DNA of 37,119 bases from Bacteroidota bacterium (GTDB lineage Bacteria; Bacteroidota; Bacteroidia; Chitinophagales; Chitinophagaceae): positions 1-37,119 of the forward strand of contig JANXRX010000028.1 of the NCBI GenBank assembly GCA_025352905.1, given 5' to 3'. This document shows positions 1-7,811 of the stretch, piece by piece. The position numbers were made by a program, and so were the translations under genes. Every line of letters starts with the position of its first letter. The first letter of the stretch is position 1. A model generated the notes under the pieces. It saw only the letters and a list, made by a program, of their open reading frames with translations. It did not search any database and was not told where the DNA came from.

Positions 1-65
1 TCCCTTCACCCAGCATGCTCCACTTGAATCCCTTATAGCGGGGGCTCGAAAGGGTGGTCTTCACA
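1..65 (-). CDS. possible 5' end of a gene running off the left edge
   Basis: Downstream of the sugar transporter stop, a GTG overlapping that stop (GTGTGA) opens a frame that stays open to the window edge and reads roughly MKTTLSSPRYKGFKWSML. Overlapping stop/start pairs are common in operons, so this may be the next gene of a sugar-use operon. Only 21 codons are visible and no family can be recognised. It could equally be untranslated sequence. Confidence 0.25.
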
Positions 66-1317
66 CTGCCCAGCTTGGATGGGGTTTGTAGCCTTTCAGC
101 CCGAAAAAAAGTACGACCACGAAACAAATAAGCGGGATCACATAACCGTATTGGATATTATGGGTCAGATCCGTAATATAACCCAACAAAGGAGGCAATA
201 AAGCGCCACCCACGATCGACATAACAATCAGGCTGCTGCCCATTTCGGTATCTGTGCCAAGGTTCCGTATCCCCAGAGAAAATATAGTAGGGAACATGAT
301 CGACATAAAGAAAGCGATACCGATCACTGCATATACCGTTATCATCCCCGTGAGGGTAATGGCCGCTATGCATAACAATATATTCATGAATGCATACAAG
401 GCCAGTAATTTTGGAGGAGAGATGAACCGCATAAAGAACGTGCCTGCAAAACGGCCCACCATAAAAGCCATTCCACAACCCCAGCCTAAATAATCGGCGG
501 CTTTGATTTTATCAATACCTGCCGATTTTATCGCGAACAGGATAAAAAAACTAAACACACAAACCTGTGCCCCTACATAAAAAAATTGTGCGGTTACGGC
601 CCAAACCAGGTGTTTATGCCGTAGTGCATGCATGATACCCCGCCCACTATCGGCCGCAGTATCCTCCTTTATATCCGGCAGGTGAATAAATGCAAAAATC
701 AGGGCGATCAATACGATCACACATCCCAGGATAAAATAAGGCGTTTTTACAGATGCTGCCTCCGAGGCAAGCGCCATTTGCCGTGCACCCGCATCCATCG
801 CATTCAATGCTTCATCAGAAAACCCTTTGGTAAGGATCATCCTTGCACCAATGATCGGGGCCAATGTTGCCGCGAGCCCGTTAAAGGACTGAGCAAAATT
901 AAGACGTTGCGTGGAAGTAGCCGGATCACCCAATAAAGAAGCATACGGGTTGGCGGCGGTTTCGAGTATGGTTAATCCACAGGCGATGATGAACAGCGCC
1001 ATCAGGAAATAGGTATATTGTTGCGTATTGGCAGCGGGTATAAATAAAAAAGAACCGATCGCAAATAAGATAAGTCCCGAAATGATCCCACGCCGGTAAC
1101 CATATCGTTTCATAATATATCCCGCGGGCAGGGCCATCAAAAAATAAGCAATAAAAACGGATGAATCAACCAGCGATGATTGTAAAGTGGAAAGACTAAA
1201 AGATTTTTTGAGATGCGGTATCAGTATCGGGTCGAGATTATGCACAAACCCCCACATAAAGAAAAGAGAGGTAACCATGATAAAAGCAAACCGGGTATTA
1301 TTCTTAGCAGCAGCCAT
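61..1317 (-). CDS. FucP/GluP-family sugar:H+ symporter (MFS)
   Basis: This is an inner-membrane major facilitator transporter of the fucose/glucose/galactose permease family, which imports a monosaccharide together with a proton. The 418 residues carry about 12 hydrophobic segments, the usual length. Family hallmarks include an N-terminal FMWGFVHNLDPILIP helix, LETAANPYASLLG near residue 118, and FSLGIRNLGTDTEMGSSLIV in the C-terminal half. By remembered alignment, the essential Asp46 of E. coli FucP falls on a Pro here, with an Asp one residue earlier. The sugar is therefore not predictable and need not be L-fucose. The start ATG follows an A/T-rich leader. A possible downstream gene starts at its stop codon. 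Confidence 0.93.
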   Translation of the reverse strand: MAAAKNNTRFAFIMVTSLFFMWGFVHNLDPILIPHLKKSFSLSTLQSSLVDSSVFIAYFLMALPAGYIMKRYGYRRGIISGLILFAIGSFLFIPAANTQQYTYFLMALFIIACGLTILETAANPYASLLGDPATSTQRLNFAQSFNGLAATLAPIIGARMILTKGFSDEALNAMDAGARQMALASEAASVKTPYFILGCVIVLIALIFAFIHLPDIKEDTAADSGRGIMHALRHKHLVWAVTAQFFYVGAQVCVFSFFILFAIKSAGIDKIKAADYLGWGCGMAFMVGRFAGTFFMRFISPPKLLALYAFMNILLCIAAITLTGMITVYAVIGIAFFMSIMFPTIFSLGIRNLGTDTEMGSSLIVMSIVGGALLPPLLGYITDLTHNIQYGYVIPLICFVVVLFFGLKGYKPHPSWAV

Positions 1318-1370
1318 CGCATGTATTTGAGGGCATTAAGATAATTGAAGTTTTTTACTTTCTGAGATTT

Positions 1371-1471
1371 ACTCACCCCCCGGCCCCCTCTCTACAAGTA
1401 GAGAGGGGGAGGTTTAATTCACTTCTCTACTTGTAGAGAGGGGTGGCAAACGAAGTGAAGCCGGGGTGAGT
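1371..1471. repeat. 101-bp nested inverted-repeat element (MITE/REP-like)
   Basis: The outer arms ACTCACCCC(CC)GGC and GCCGGGGTGAGT enclose a second pair of perfectly complementary 20-bp arms at 1385-1404 and 1424-1443. Each inner arm is itself a palindrome (CTCTAC-AA-GTAGAG and CTCTAC-TT-GTAGAG), so a cruciform or one long hairpin is possible. It fills the gap between the methyltransferase and transporter genes and ends on the methyltransferase stop codon. It has no coding capacity. From memory, similar CTCTAC/GTAGAG elements are dispersed in other Bacteroidota genomes; this was not searched. Confidence 0.85.
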
Positions 1472-2646
1472 TACTTTCTTTTGGTTCCCGCATACAACTC
1501 ATATTCCAGCAGCCGGCAATCGATCGTTGCATTAAAAAATTCAATTCTCCGGGAAGGTTTTAATCGTATTTTTTTTGCAAGATCCAGGTTTCCTGTAAAA
1601 ATATACCCTGTATAACCCTTACAGCTATTCTTTAAAAAATCGCCGATCCTTGCATAGGTAACATTCAGTTCGATCTCATCCCCCAGCCTTTCCCCGTATT
1701 CAGGGTTGAACATAATGATACCGCCGGCTTCTTCAGGTACAGTTGTCTTTTCAAAATCGCCCGTCTCAAAACGGATCAGTTTGTCAACACCTGCGGCAGC
1801 AGCATTTATTTTAGCGATGTTGATAGCCTGTTCACTGATATCAGATGCAATGATCTGTATGCCCGCTACCTCCTGTACCTGCTCATCTATCCGTTGTTTT
1901 TCTGTTGTGTACATGGCTTCCGCATACCCTTTTATACTCATAAAAGCATAACGGGTACGTAACAGTCCCGGCACCCGGCGGGTAGCGATCAGTGCTGCTT
2001 CAATAGCAAGGGTACCCGAACCGCACATGGGGTTGATAAAAGGCGCTTGCCTGTTCCATTTAGTAGATAAAATAGTAGCGGCAGCAAGCGCTTCGAGCAT
2101 CGGCGCCTTTCCTGGCAGTTTGCGATAACCATGTTTGGCAAGCGTTTCGCCTGAAGTATCTATGAATATCTCGGCCTCTTCGTGTTTCCAGTACAGGTAG
2201 ATCACTGCGCCTGTTTGTTCAGAGCCGGTAGATGGACGCTTACCCGTTTCATTACGCATATGGTCAACGATCGCGTCTTTTACCCGCAGGTTGGCAAACA
2301 GGTTGGTTTGTATGGTTGGATGAAAAACATTACTGGTAACCGAAAAATAACCATCGGGTTCAATGATCGTTTCCCAGGGAAGTGTAACCAACTGTTGGTA
2401 CAATTCATCCGGGTGATCGCAGGCAAACGCTTTGAGTGAATACATGACCTGGCTGGCACACCGCAAATTAAGGTTCAGCCGTATGCAATCCGTAACCGTT
2501 CCATATAGCTCCACTCCTGTCTGAAAAGAACGCACGACTGTAAAACCCAGCTCCGTAACTTCTGATTGTAATGCGGGCGCCAGCCATTTATGACAGGTGA
2601 TGATGATCCGGCCGGGATTGGTGAAGACTTGCATAGCTGCAAACAT
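1471..2646 (-). CDS. THUMP-domain class I RNA methyltransferase (RlmL/UPF0020 type)
   Basis: Predicted SAM-dependent methyltransferase acting on structured RNA, probably 23S rRNA, and similar to the N-terminal half of E. coli RlmKL. An N-terminal THUMP-like RNA-binding region is followed by INPMCGSGTLAIEAALIA (SAM-binding region), SDISEQAINIA (acidic loop) and the catalytic loop NPEYGERLG. The family normally has NPPY, so the second Pro is replaced by Glu; this codon is GAA in the sequence. The ORF-track start at 2703 is unlikely because its first about 15 codons fall in a heptamer repeat array. MFAAMQ (2646) or MQVFTN (2634) is preferred, giving about 390 residues. No clear promoter was found. 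Confidence 0.88.
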   Translation of the reverse strand: MFAAMQVFTNPGRIIITCHKWLAPALQSEVTELGFTVVRSFQTGVELYGTVTDCIRLNLNLRCASQVMYSLKAFACDHPDELYQQLVTLPWETIIEPDGYFSVTSNVFHPTIQTNLFANLRVKDAIVDHMRNETGKRPSTGSEQTGAVIYLYWKHEEAEIFIDTSGETLAKHGYRKLPGKAPMLEALAAATILSTKWNRQAPFINPMCGSGTLAIEAALIATRRVPGLLRTRYAFMSIKGYAEAMYTTEKQRIDEQVQEVAGIQIIASDISEQAINIAKINAAAAGVDKLIRFETGDFEKTTVPEEAGGIIMFNPEYGERLGDEIELNVTYARIGDFLKNSCKGYTGYIFTGNLDLAKKIRLKPSRRIEFFNATIDCRLLEYELYAGTKRK

Positions 2647-2660
2647 AAGCAATAAGGGAT

Positions 2661-2730
2661 CGTGAGGCGTCAGTCGTGAGGCGTGAGTATTTTTTAGCCT
2701 CACAACTCATGTCTCACACCTCACGGACTC
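2661..2730. repeat. heptamer array, CGTGAGG/CCTCACG type, inverted
   Basis: The left arm reads in 7-bp steps CGTGAGG CGTCAGT CGTGAGG CGTGAGT. After a T-rich loop the right arm reads CTCACAA CTCATGT CTCACAC CTCACGG. The arms are imperfect reverse complements. The array lies between divergent genes and overlaps the over-extended start of the methyltransferase ORF. Confidence 0.8.
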
Positions 2731-2787
2731 TATTATTCGTATTTTCAATTTTTATTCGCAAAACCCGATCTCTTTAATCGTATTAAT

Positions 2788-3228
2788 ATGGACAGTTACA
2801 GTAAACAAATGCAGATCCGATGGAGTGATATGGACCCGAATTTTCATTTACGGCATTCCGTATATTATGACCTCGGGGCCACACTGCGCACTTTTTTTCT
2901 TACAGAACATGGGATCACGCCTGCGGTGATGATGGAAAAACAGATTGGGCCGATATTGTTCAGGGAAGAATGTGTGTTTAAAAGAGAGATCCATTTCGGC
3001 GATCCGGTTGAGATCAATGTAAAACTGGTGAAATGTACAGAAGATATGGGTCGCTGGACGATGCGGCACGAGGTATGGAAAAACAGTGACACCCTCAGCG
3101 CTATTATCACCATTGATGGCGCATGGATGCATACGGGCCTGCGAAAACTGATTTTACCACCGCCGGAGTTCCACAAACTATTTGAAGAATTTCCGCGCGC
3201 AGATGATTTCGAATGGACCCGGCGTTAA
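2788..3228 (+). CDS. hot-dog fold acyl-CoA thioesterase (4HBT family)
   Basis: A small cytoplasmic thioesterase of the 4-hydroxybenzoyl-CoA thioesterase superfamily, hydrolysing an acyl-CoA or acyl-ACP thioester; the substrate is not predictable. The 146 residues have the usual single-domain length. The N-terminal motif IRWSDMDPNFHLRHSVYYD matches the family pattern of an Asp (D16 here) at the start of the central helix. A GDPVEINVKL strand follows, as is typical. The gene is divergent from the methyltransferase across a heptamer array. It is convergent with the 69-aa gene, with a strong hairpin terminator between them. Confidence 0.85.
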   Translation: MDSYSKQMQIRWSDMDPNFHLRHSVYYDLGATLRTFFLTEHGITPAVMMEKQIGPILFREECVFKREIHFGDPVEINVKLVKCTEDMGRWTMRHEVWKNSDTLSAIITIDGAWMHTGLRKLILPPPEFHKLFEEFPRADDFEWTRR

Positions 3229-3246
3229 GGAAACTACTTACAGCAT

Positions 3247-3284
3247 AAAAAAAATCCCCCGTGGATAACGGGGGATGGGTTTTT
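3247..3284. terminator. bidirectional rho-independent terminator
   Basis: Perfect 9-bp stem ATCCCCCGT/ACGGGGGAT (3254-3262 and 3268-3276) with a 5-nt loop. An A-tract lies to the left and a T-tract to the right, so it can terminate both the thioesterase (+) and the 69-aa gene (-). Confidence 0.88.
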
Positions 3285-3303
3285 CATGGATAAATAAAAT
3301 AAG

Positions 3304-3513
3304 TTACAGTACACTCTGCCATCCCAGGTGGGCACTCTTGCTTTTCCGGTGGATGTTCCACAGATCTATTACACCAAAACTGGGTGCTTTTTTGCTTTTT
3401 GAGTTGTTTACTTTGATGACACCAGTTGCAACAGTTTCTTTTACTTCATTTACCAGTTGTTTCAGTTGATTCGCTTCTATTTGGACAATAGAAGGCATGA
3501 CATTACTTTTCAT
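3304..3513 (-). CDS. small basic protein, 69 aa, unknown function
   Basis: I do not recognise a named family. The N-terminal half (SIVQIEANQLKQLVNEVKE) can form an amphipathic helix. The C-terminal part is rich in Lys, Arg and Ser with two tryptophans (DLWNIHRKSKSAHLGW). There is no signal peptide, membrane segment or cysteine. The gene is credible despite its size because it has a near-consensus promoter upstream (TTTG-N20-TACTTTTG) and a perfect hairpin terminator just downstream. It has no long competing frame. MPSIVQ, five codons in, is an alternative start. The predicted leader of about 125 nt is unusually long for this window. Confidence 0.7.
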   Translation of the reverse strand: MKSNVMPSIVQIEANQLKQLVNEVKETVATGVIKVNNSKSKKAPSFGVIDLWNIHRKSKSAHLGWQSVL

Positions 3514-3645
3514 AATATTCTAATTTTATTATTTCGTTTTTACTGAGCGGAACGGGAGAAAAAACCAATTCAATCGTTAGAAGAATTCCTTCAAAATATC
3601 ACCCCAGGGAAACTTGATATATAGGTATCGCTCAGTTTCTGGGTG

Positions 3646-3677
3646 CAAAAGTACTACTTAGTAAATTACTAAACAAA
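3646..3677 (-). promoter_or_regulatory. Bacteroidota promoter for the 69-aa gene
   Basis: Read on the minus strand, -33 TTTG (3677-3674), a 20-nt spacer and -7 TACTTTTG (3653-3646) match the Bacteroidota consensus. The predicted transcript start is near 3639. The leader to the ATG at 3513 is closed by an 8-bp inverted repeat, ACTGAGCG/CGCTCAGT (3542-3549 and 3629-3636). Confidence 0.75.
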
Positions 3678-3722
3678 TAAAAGTGTAAATACAATGTTAA
3701 TGTGGGATTTAGTTCCTTACAA

Positions 3723-3774
3723 ATAGATCATGGTTCATAGTATTTATTTCTTACCATGATCTATAGGCTATGAA
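3723..3774. repeat. heptamer array, GATCATG/CTATGAA type, inverted
   Basis: Seven-bp steps GATCATG GTTCATA ... CCATGAT CTATAGG CTATGAA. The arms ATAGATCATGG (3723-3733) and CCATGATCTAT (3754-3764) are perfectly complementary. The array contains the stop codon of the desaturase gene and may act as its terminator hairpin. The words are nearly identical to those of the array at 35478. Confidence 0.8.
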
Positions 3775-4786
3775 CGCTGTTGTTCGAGATTACTTCCACG
3801 TCGGGCTTTGATTCATCTGTAAGCGGAACCTTTCCCCTGTTGCTTCTGATGACGCGGGAGAACAAAGAGATTTCCTTATCAAAAAGAAACCGGAAAAAAA
3901 GTTTTGTCCAGGAAGTATGGTAAGAAAGTGTATCGTAAAATTCGGGTGCATCTTTCCGGATCTGTGGCAATTTATTCCAGGGTATAGATGGAAAATCGTG
4001 GTGCTCATTGTGGTAACCCACATTAAAAGATATTTTATTCAGCGGACCATAATAACTATAGGTTTCCTGTTCGCCATGTGTTAAATAATGTTCCTGTATC
4101 CATCTGGCACCAAGCGGGTGCAAACCTACTGAAAAGAAAAAACTGGCTACCAGGAATACGGTTGCTTTAGGACCAAAGAAAAAGGCAATGGCAGAAATAG
4201 CAATAATCTGTACCGCCCAGTTCAACGCGATCCATTTGTCAAAAGGTTTGATCTCTTTTAAACGGGAAATCCTGAACAACTGGAAGAATGGGTAGAATAA
4301 GAGCCAGATCATCTTACCGATAAAATAATTATCGATCAGTTTCGCTTCCCAGTAATTGGGCAGGTCGCCATCCAGTTCATGGATCCCCTGGAAAGAATGG
4401 TGCTTGATATGGTATTTCTCAAAAGAAACGGAACTCGGAAAGATCAAAGGTATATTGGCAAGGATACCGGACAGCCGGTTTGCGGCCGGGTTTTTAAAAA
4501 GCAAGCGGTGCGCACATTCATGGATCATCACAAACAGGGAATGGTCGGCAAATGCCCCCAGTAAATAAGCCGCGCCAAACACGATCCACCAGGATTGATC
4601 GGTCACCAGCATAGATACAACAAATTGAAAAGCAACCAACCCCAGAATGGCCCAGAAAGTATATGGGTTCTTACCGATCAGTTTCCGCATATCCGGGAAC
4701 TGCTTTAGTATTTCTTTTGTTCTCCCACGATGCGGCTCCGCTACGTTACTGTACACAAAATCTTTCTTTACACTCTTTACTTCCAT
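3761..4786 (-). CDS. membrane fatty-acyl desaturase, sphingolipid delta-4 desaturase (DEGS) type
   Basis: Predicted di-iron membrane desaturase introducing a double bond into a lipid chain, most likely the long-chain base of a (dihydro)ceramide. Three histidine boxes are present: HECAH (89-93), HIKHH (126-130) and HNEHH (259-263). Beyond these, an N-terminal region like the DES domain (FVYSNVAEPHRGRTKEIL) and the segments ETYSYYGPLN and FNVGYHNEHHDFP correspond closely, from memory, to human DEGS1. The 341 residues compare with about 323 in DEGS1, and four or more hydrophobic segments are visible. The start at 4786 is preferred because the longer ORF start at 4843 lies inside a promoter -7 element. 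The heptamer inverted repeat at its 3' end may terminate transcription. A generic fatty acid desaturase is the alternative. Confidence 0.85.
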   Translation of the reverse strand: MEVKSVKKDFVYSNVAEPHRGRTKEILKQFPDMRKLIGKNPYTFWAILGLVAFQFVVSMLVTDQSWWIVFGAAYLLGAFADHSLFVMIHECAHRLLFKNPAANRLSGILANIPLIFPSSVSFEKYHIKHHSFQGIHELDGDLPNYWEAKLIDNYFIGKMIWLLFYPFFQLFRISRLKEIKPFDKWIALNWAVQIIAISAIAFFFGPKATVFLVASFFFSVGLHPLGARWIQEHYLTHGEQETYSYYGPLNKISFNVGYHNEHHDFPSIPWNKLPQIRKDAPEFYDTLSYHTSWTKLFFRFLFDKEISLFSRVIRSNRGKVPLTDESKPDVEVISNNSVHSL

Positions 4787-4840
4787 AAATGATCGTTTAA
4801 GGCTTCCCGGGATATACAGGAAGACTGCTTTTAATGACGG

Positions 4841-4848
4841 CAAAAATA
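4841..4848 (-). promoter_or_regulatory. -7 element upstream of the desaturase
   Basis: TATTTTTG on the minus strand fits TAnnTTTG. The predicted transcript start near 4834 leaves a leader of about 48 nt to the ATG at 4786 and excludes the ORF-track start at 4843. No -33 element is seen at the ideal distance. Confidence 0.45.
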
Positions 4849-4948
4849 CTCATTATCCCCCGAACATCCATAAACAACCGGTTTTGCCGTACCTGTCCCA
4901 TAAAATCCCCAAATAAATACAAAAAAATAATATATCCACAATTTAAAC

Positions 4949-4969
4949 GACCAATGACCAATGACCCTC
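4949..4969. repeat. short heptamer array (GACCAAT)
   Basis: Three direct 7-bp units, GACCAAT GACCAAT GACCCTC, immediately upstream of the S9 peptidase. No inverted arm is seen here. Confidence 0.6.
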
Positions 4970-5008
4970 ATTTATACATTTTTCCTATCTTGTCGCAAAC
5001 TACTGTTT

Positions 5009-7807
5009 ATGAAACAACGGATACTTTTTTCCCTGTTACTGGTGATGGCATGCACCTGTCTGACCCATGCACAGCAAAAGAAAAACCTGGGCACCGAGGA
5101 TTATGGTAAATGGCAAACCCTGGCCGCAACAGAACTCTCACCGGATGGCGCATGGGTGGCTTACCTGGTAACGGTACTGGAAGACAATGATACCCTGTAC
5201 GTGGTGAACCGGGCCACACACAAGACCTATAAAGTTGAATTTGCGGCCACCCCCGAATTTTCAAAAGACAATAAATGGATCGCCTACCGCATCGGTGTCC
5301 CTTTTAAAGAAGCGGAAAAACTGCGCGACCAAAGCAAACCCATTGAATATAAAATGGGACTGCTTAATTTAGAAACCGGTAAAAAAGAAGTGATCCAGAA
5401 TATTTCCCGTTTCAGTTTCTCCCGTAATGGTAAATTTCTCGCTGCCTACCTCGCCCCGCCAAAAGAGAACAAGGACAAGGGCAGTGTATTGTTATTAAAG
5501 AACCTTACCGACAATACAACACATACCATCGGAAATGTGACGGAGTTTTCTTTTAATAAAAAAAGCGACTACCTATCTTATATTGTAGAATCTGCCAATA
5601 CTGCAGGTAATTCTGTTGAGTTATTGAACCTGGGCAATTATTCTCTGAAAATTATTGCGAGCGATACGCTTAAATTCTCAAAACTTACCTGGCAGAAAGA
5701 AGGAGAAGGCTTTTCATTCTATAAGACCTTCAAAAAAGACACGTATGAAGAAGAGAATGCCGTTGTATATACCTACACCAGCCTGTATCAAACACCTTCT
5801 TTAAAAGTATTCGACCCGGTAGAAAACGCTTCTTTTCCTAAGAATATGCGTGTGTATAATAGCTCCGGCCTGCAGGTAAGCGATGATATGAGTTCCGTTT
5901 TCTTTGGCCTGAAACCATGGACCCCAAAACCTAAAAAAGAAGATAAAAAAACTACTGATTCTTCCAAAATGAAAATGGCAGACAGTACGAAAACAAAAAC
6001 AGATTCGAGTAAGACACAACTGGCAAAAAAAGACCCTGCTGAAAAATCCGCCGCAGTGGATATCTGGCACTGGAAAGATGTGGAAGTACAACCCAGCCAG
6101 AAAGTGACCTATGCACGTGATAAAGAAGCCAGTTTTCTTTCTGTGTGGAATCTTGATAATAACAGTTTTTTCCAGCTTGCCAAAGAAGCCACGCCGGATG
6201 CGTTGGTAACCGGTAACCAGAAATACGTGATCACCTCAACCGATAAAAAATACAAACCTGCCTTCAAGGAAGATTTTGCAGATTACCATCTCCTGAATGT
6301 GAAAACAGGGGAAGACAAAGTATTGTTTGAGAAAATGCTGGATGGTTTTTATACGGGCCCACGCTCCTCGCCTGATGGCAGGTACCTGTACTATTTTAAG
6401 GACAAAAACTGGTGGACATACACGATCGCCACACAGCAAAGCACCAACATCACGCAATCCATCAAAACAGATTTCTGGAACACGCGCGATGATCATCCGG
6501 CTACCAAACCACCTGTTGGGTTAGGCGGATGGCTGAAGGATGATAAAGCGGTACTGGTATATGATGAATACAATGTATGGTCGGTAAAACCCGATGGCAG
6601 CGGCGCCACAAAGATCACCAATGGTGAAAAGGAAGAGATCGTATCGCGTGTAACCAGACTTGATTTTGAAGATCCTTTTTTAGACGACAGCAAACCTATT
6701 TACTTCGCTAACTATGGCGATAAGACCAAAAAATATGGGTATTCAAAATTAGAGAACGGTAAATTGGATAACCTGATCTTCGAGGACCTTTCTGTTAGCC
6801 GTCTTGCCAAAGCAAAAGATGCAAACACTTACACATTTGTAAAACAGGATTACCACCTCTCTCCCGAATTGTATGTAACCGATAATTTTACCAACAATAC
6901 CAAAGTAGCCGGTACCAACCTGCAGCAGGCGAATTATTACTGGGGTAAGAGCCAGTTGATCAGCTTTACCAATAAGAATGGTAAAAAAATGCAGGGTGCG
7001 CTCTATTACCCTGCCAATTACGAACCGGGCAAACAGTACCCGATGATCGTTTATATTTATGAGATCCTCACCAATGGCGTACATAACTATATCAGGCCCG
7101 GTGTCCGCAGCCCTTATAACACCACCAACTTTACCACCAATGGATATTTTATCTTTCAACCGGATATTGTGTATGAGACCAACGACCCGGGTATGAGCGC
7201 CGTTAACTGCGTGGTACCTGCCGTAAAAGAAGTGTTGAAGACCGGGATGATCGATAAAGACAAGGTAGGCATCATGGGTCATAGCTGGGGCGCTTACCAG
7301 ACATCTTTCCTGATAACACAAACAGATATATTTAAAGCCGCAAGCGCCGGTGCACCCCTGACCGACCTCGTGAGTATGTCGCTCTCCATTTACTGGAACA
7401 GCGGTACCCCGGATCAGAAAATATTTGAAACCAGCCAGGGAAGATTTGACGGTCCCTGGTATGAAAGAACCGAGGCGCATATCCGTAACTCGCCAATGTT
7501 CAATGCTTCCAAAATCAAAGCGCCTTTACTGGTGGCTTTTGGCGATAAGGATGGTGCGGTTGACTGGCACCAGGGTATAGAAATGTATGGCACGATGCGC
7601 AGGATGGAAAAACCGCATGTGATGCTGGTCTACGCAGATGAGAACCATAGCCTGGCTAAAAAAGAGAACCAGATAGATTACCAGAAACGCCAGAAAGAGT
7701 GGTTCGACCATTACCTCCTGGGCAAGCCAGCTGAAAAATGGATCACAGAGGGTATCAGCTACCTCGATAAAATGAAAGAAAAAGACAAACAGGCGGAACT
7801 AAAGTAA
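5009..7807 (+). CDS. secreted S9-family serine peptidase (prolyl oligopeptidase family)
   Basis: Predicted periplasmic or secreted peptidase that cleaves peptides, often after proline or another residue by exopeptidase action. The preferred start MKQRILFSLLLVMACTCLTHAQ gives a clean signal peptide; the track start 16 codons earlier does not. Residues of about 30-640 form WD/beta-propeller-like repeats. The C-terminal alpha/beta hydrolase has the nucleophile GHSWG (Ser759), a probable Asp in FGDKDGAV (about 848) and His in ENHSLA (880), so the triad is complete. A 40-residue Lys/Thr/Asp/Ser-rich insert with no hydrophobic content interrupts the propeller (about residues 310-350). The mature enzyme of about 910 residues is longer than a typical DPP-IV-type S9 core. 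A heptamer array follows the stop. Confidence 0.92.
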   Translation: MKQRILFSLLLVMACTCLTHAQQKKNLGTEDYGKWQTLAATELSPDGAWVAYLVTVLEDNDTLYVVNRATHKTYKVEFAATPEFSKDNKWIAYRIGVPFKEAEKLRDQSKPIEYKMGLLNLETGKKEVIQNISRFSFSRNGKFLAAYLAPPKENKDKGSVLLLKNLTDNTTHTIGNVTEFSFNKKSDYLSYIVESANTAGNSVELLNLGNYSLKIIASDTLKFSKLTWQKEGEGFSFYKTFKKDTYEEENAVVYTYTSLYQTPSLKVFDPVENASFPKNMRVYNSSGLQVSDDMSSVFFGLKPWTPKPKKEDKKTTDSSKMKMADSTKTKTDSSKTQLAKKDPAEKSAAVDIWHWKDVEVQPSQKVTYARDKEASFLSVWNLDNNSFFQLAKEATPDALVTGNQKYVITSTDKKYKPAFKEDFADYHLLNVKTGEDKVLFEKMLDGFYTGPRSSPDGRYLYYFKDKNWWTYTIATQQSTNITQSIKTDFWNTRDDHPATKPPVGLGGWLKDDKAVLVYDEYNVWSVKPDGSGATKITNGEKEEIVSRVTRLDFEDPFLDDSKPIYFANYGDKTKKYGYSKLENGKLDNLIFEDLSVSRLAKAKDANTYTFVKQDYHLSPELYVTDNFTNNTKVAGTNLQQANYYWGKSQLISFTNKNGKKMQGALYYPANYEPGKQYPMIVYIYEILTNGVHNYIRPGVRSPYNTTNFTTNGYFIFQPDIVYETNDPGMSAVNCVVPAVKEVLKTGMIDKDKVGIMGHSWGAYQTSFLITQTDIFKAASAGAPLTDLVSMSLSIYWNSGTPDQKIFETSQGRFDGPWYERTEAHIRNSPMFNASKIKAPLLVAFGDKDGAVDWHQGIEMYGTMRRMEKPHVMLVYADENHSLAKKENQIDYQKRQKEWFDHYLLGKPAEKWITEGISYLDKMKEKDKQAELK

Positions 7808-7811
7808 AAAC

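Noticed and set aside
3304-3513. 69-aa protein as a RiPP precursor
   Set aside because: There is no Cys/Ser-Thr core after a double-Gly leader and no modification or export enzymes adjacent; the neighbouring desaturase fits lipid metabolism.
4961-5008. Longer N-terminus of the S9 peptidase from the ORF track
   Set aside because: It would place 16 residues ahead of a clean signal peptide, with the heptamer array immediately upstream.
6749-7480. 243-aa minus-strand ORF opposite the S9 peptidase
   Set aside because: It lies wholly within a well-supported gene whose catalytic Ser region is on the other strand, and its translation shows no domain; it is a shadow frame.
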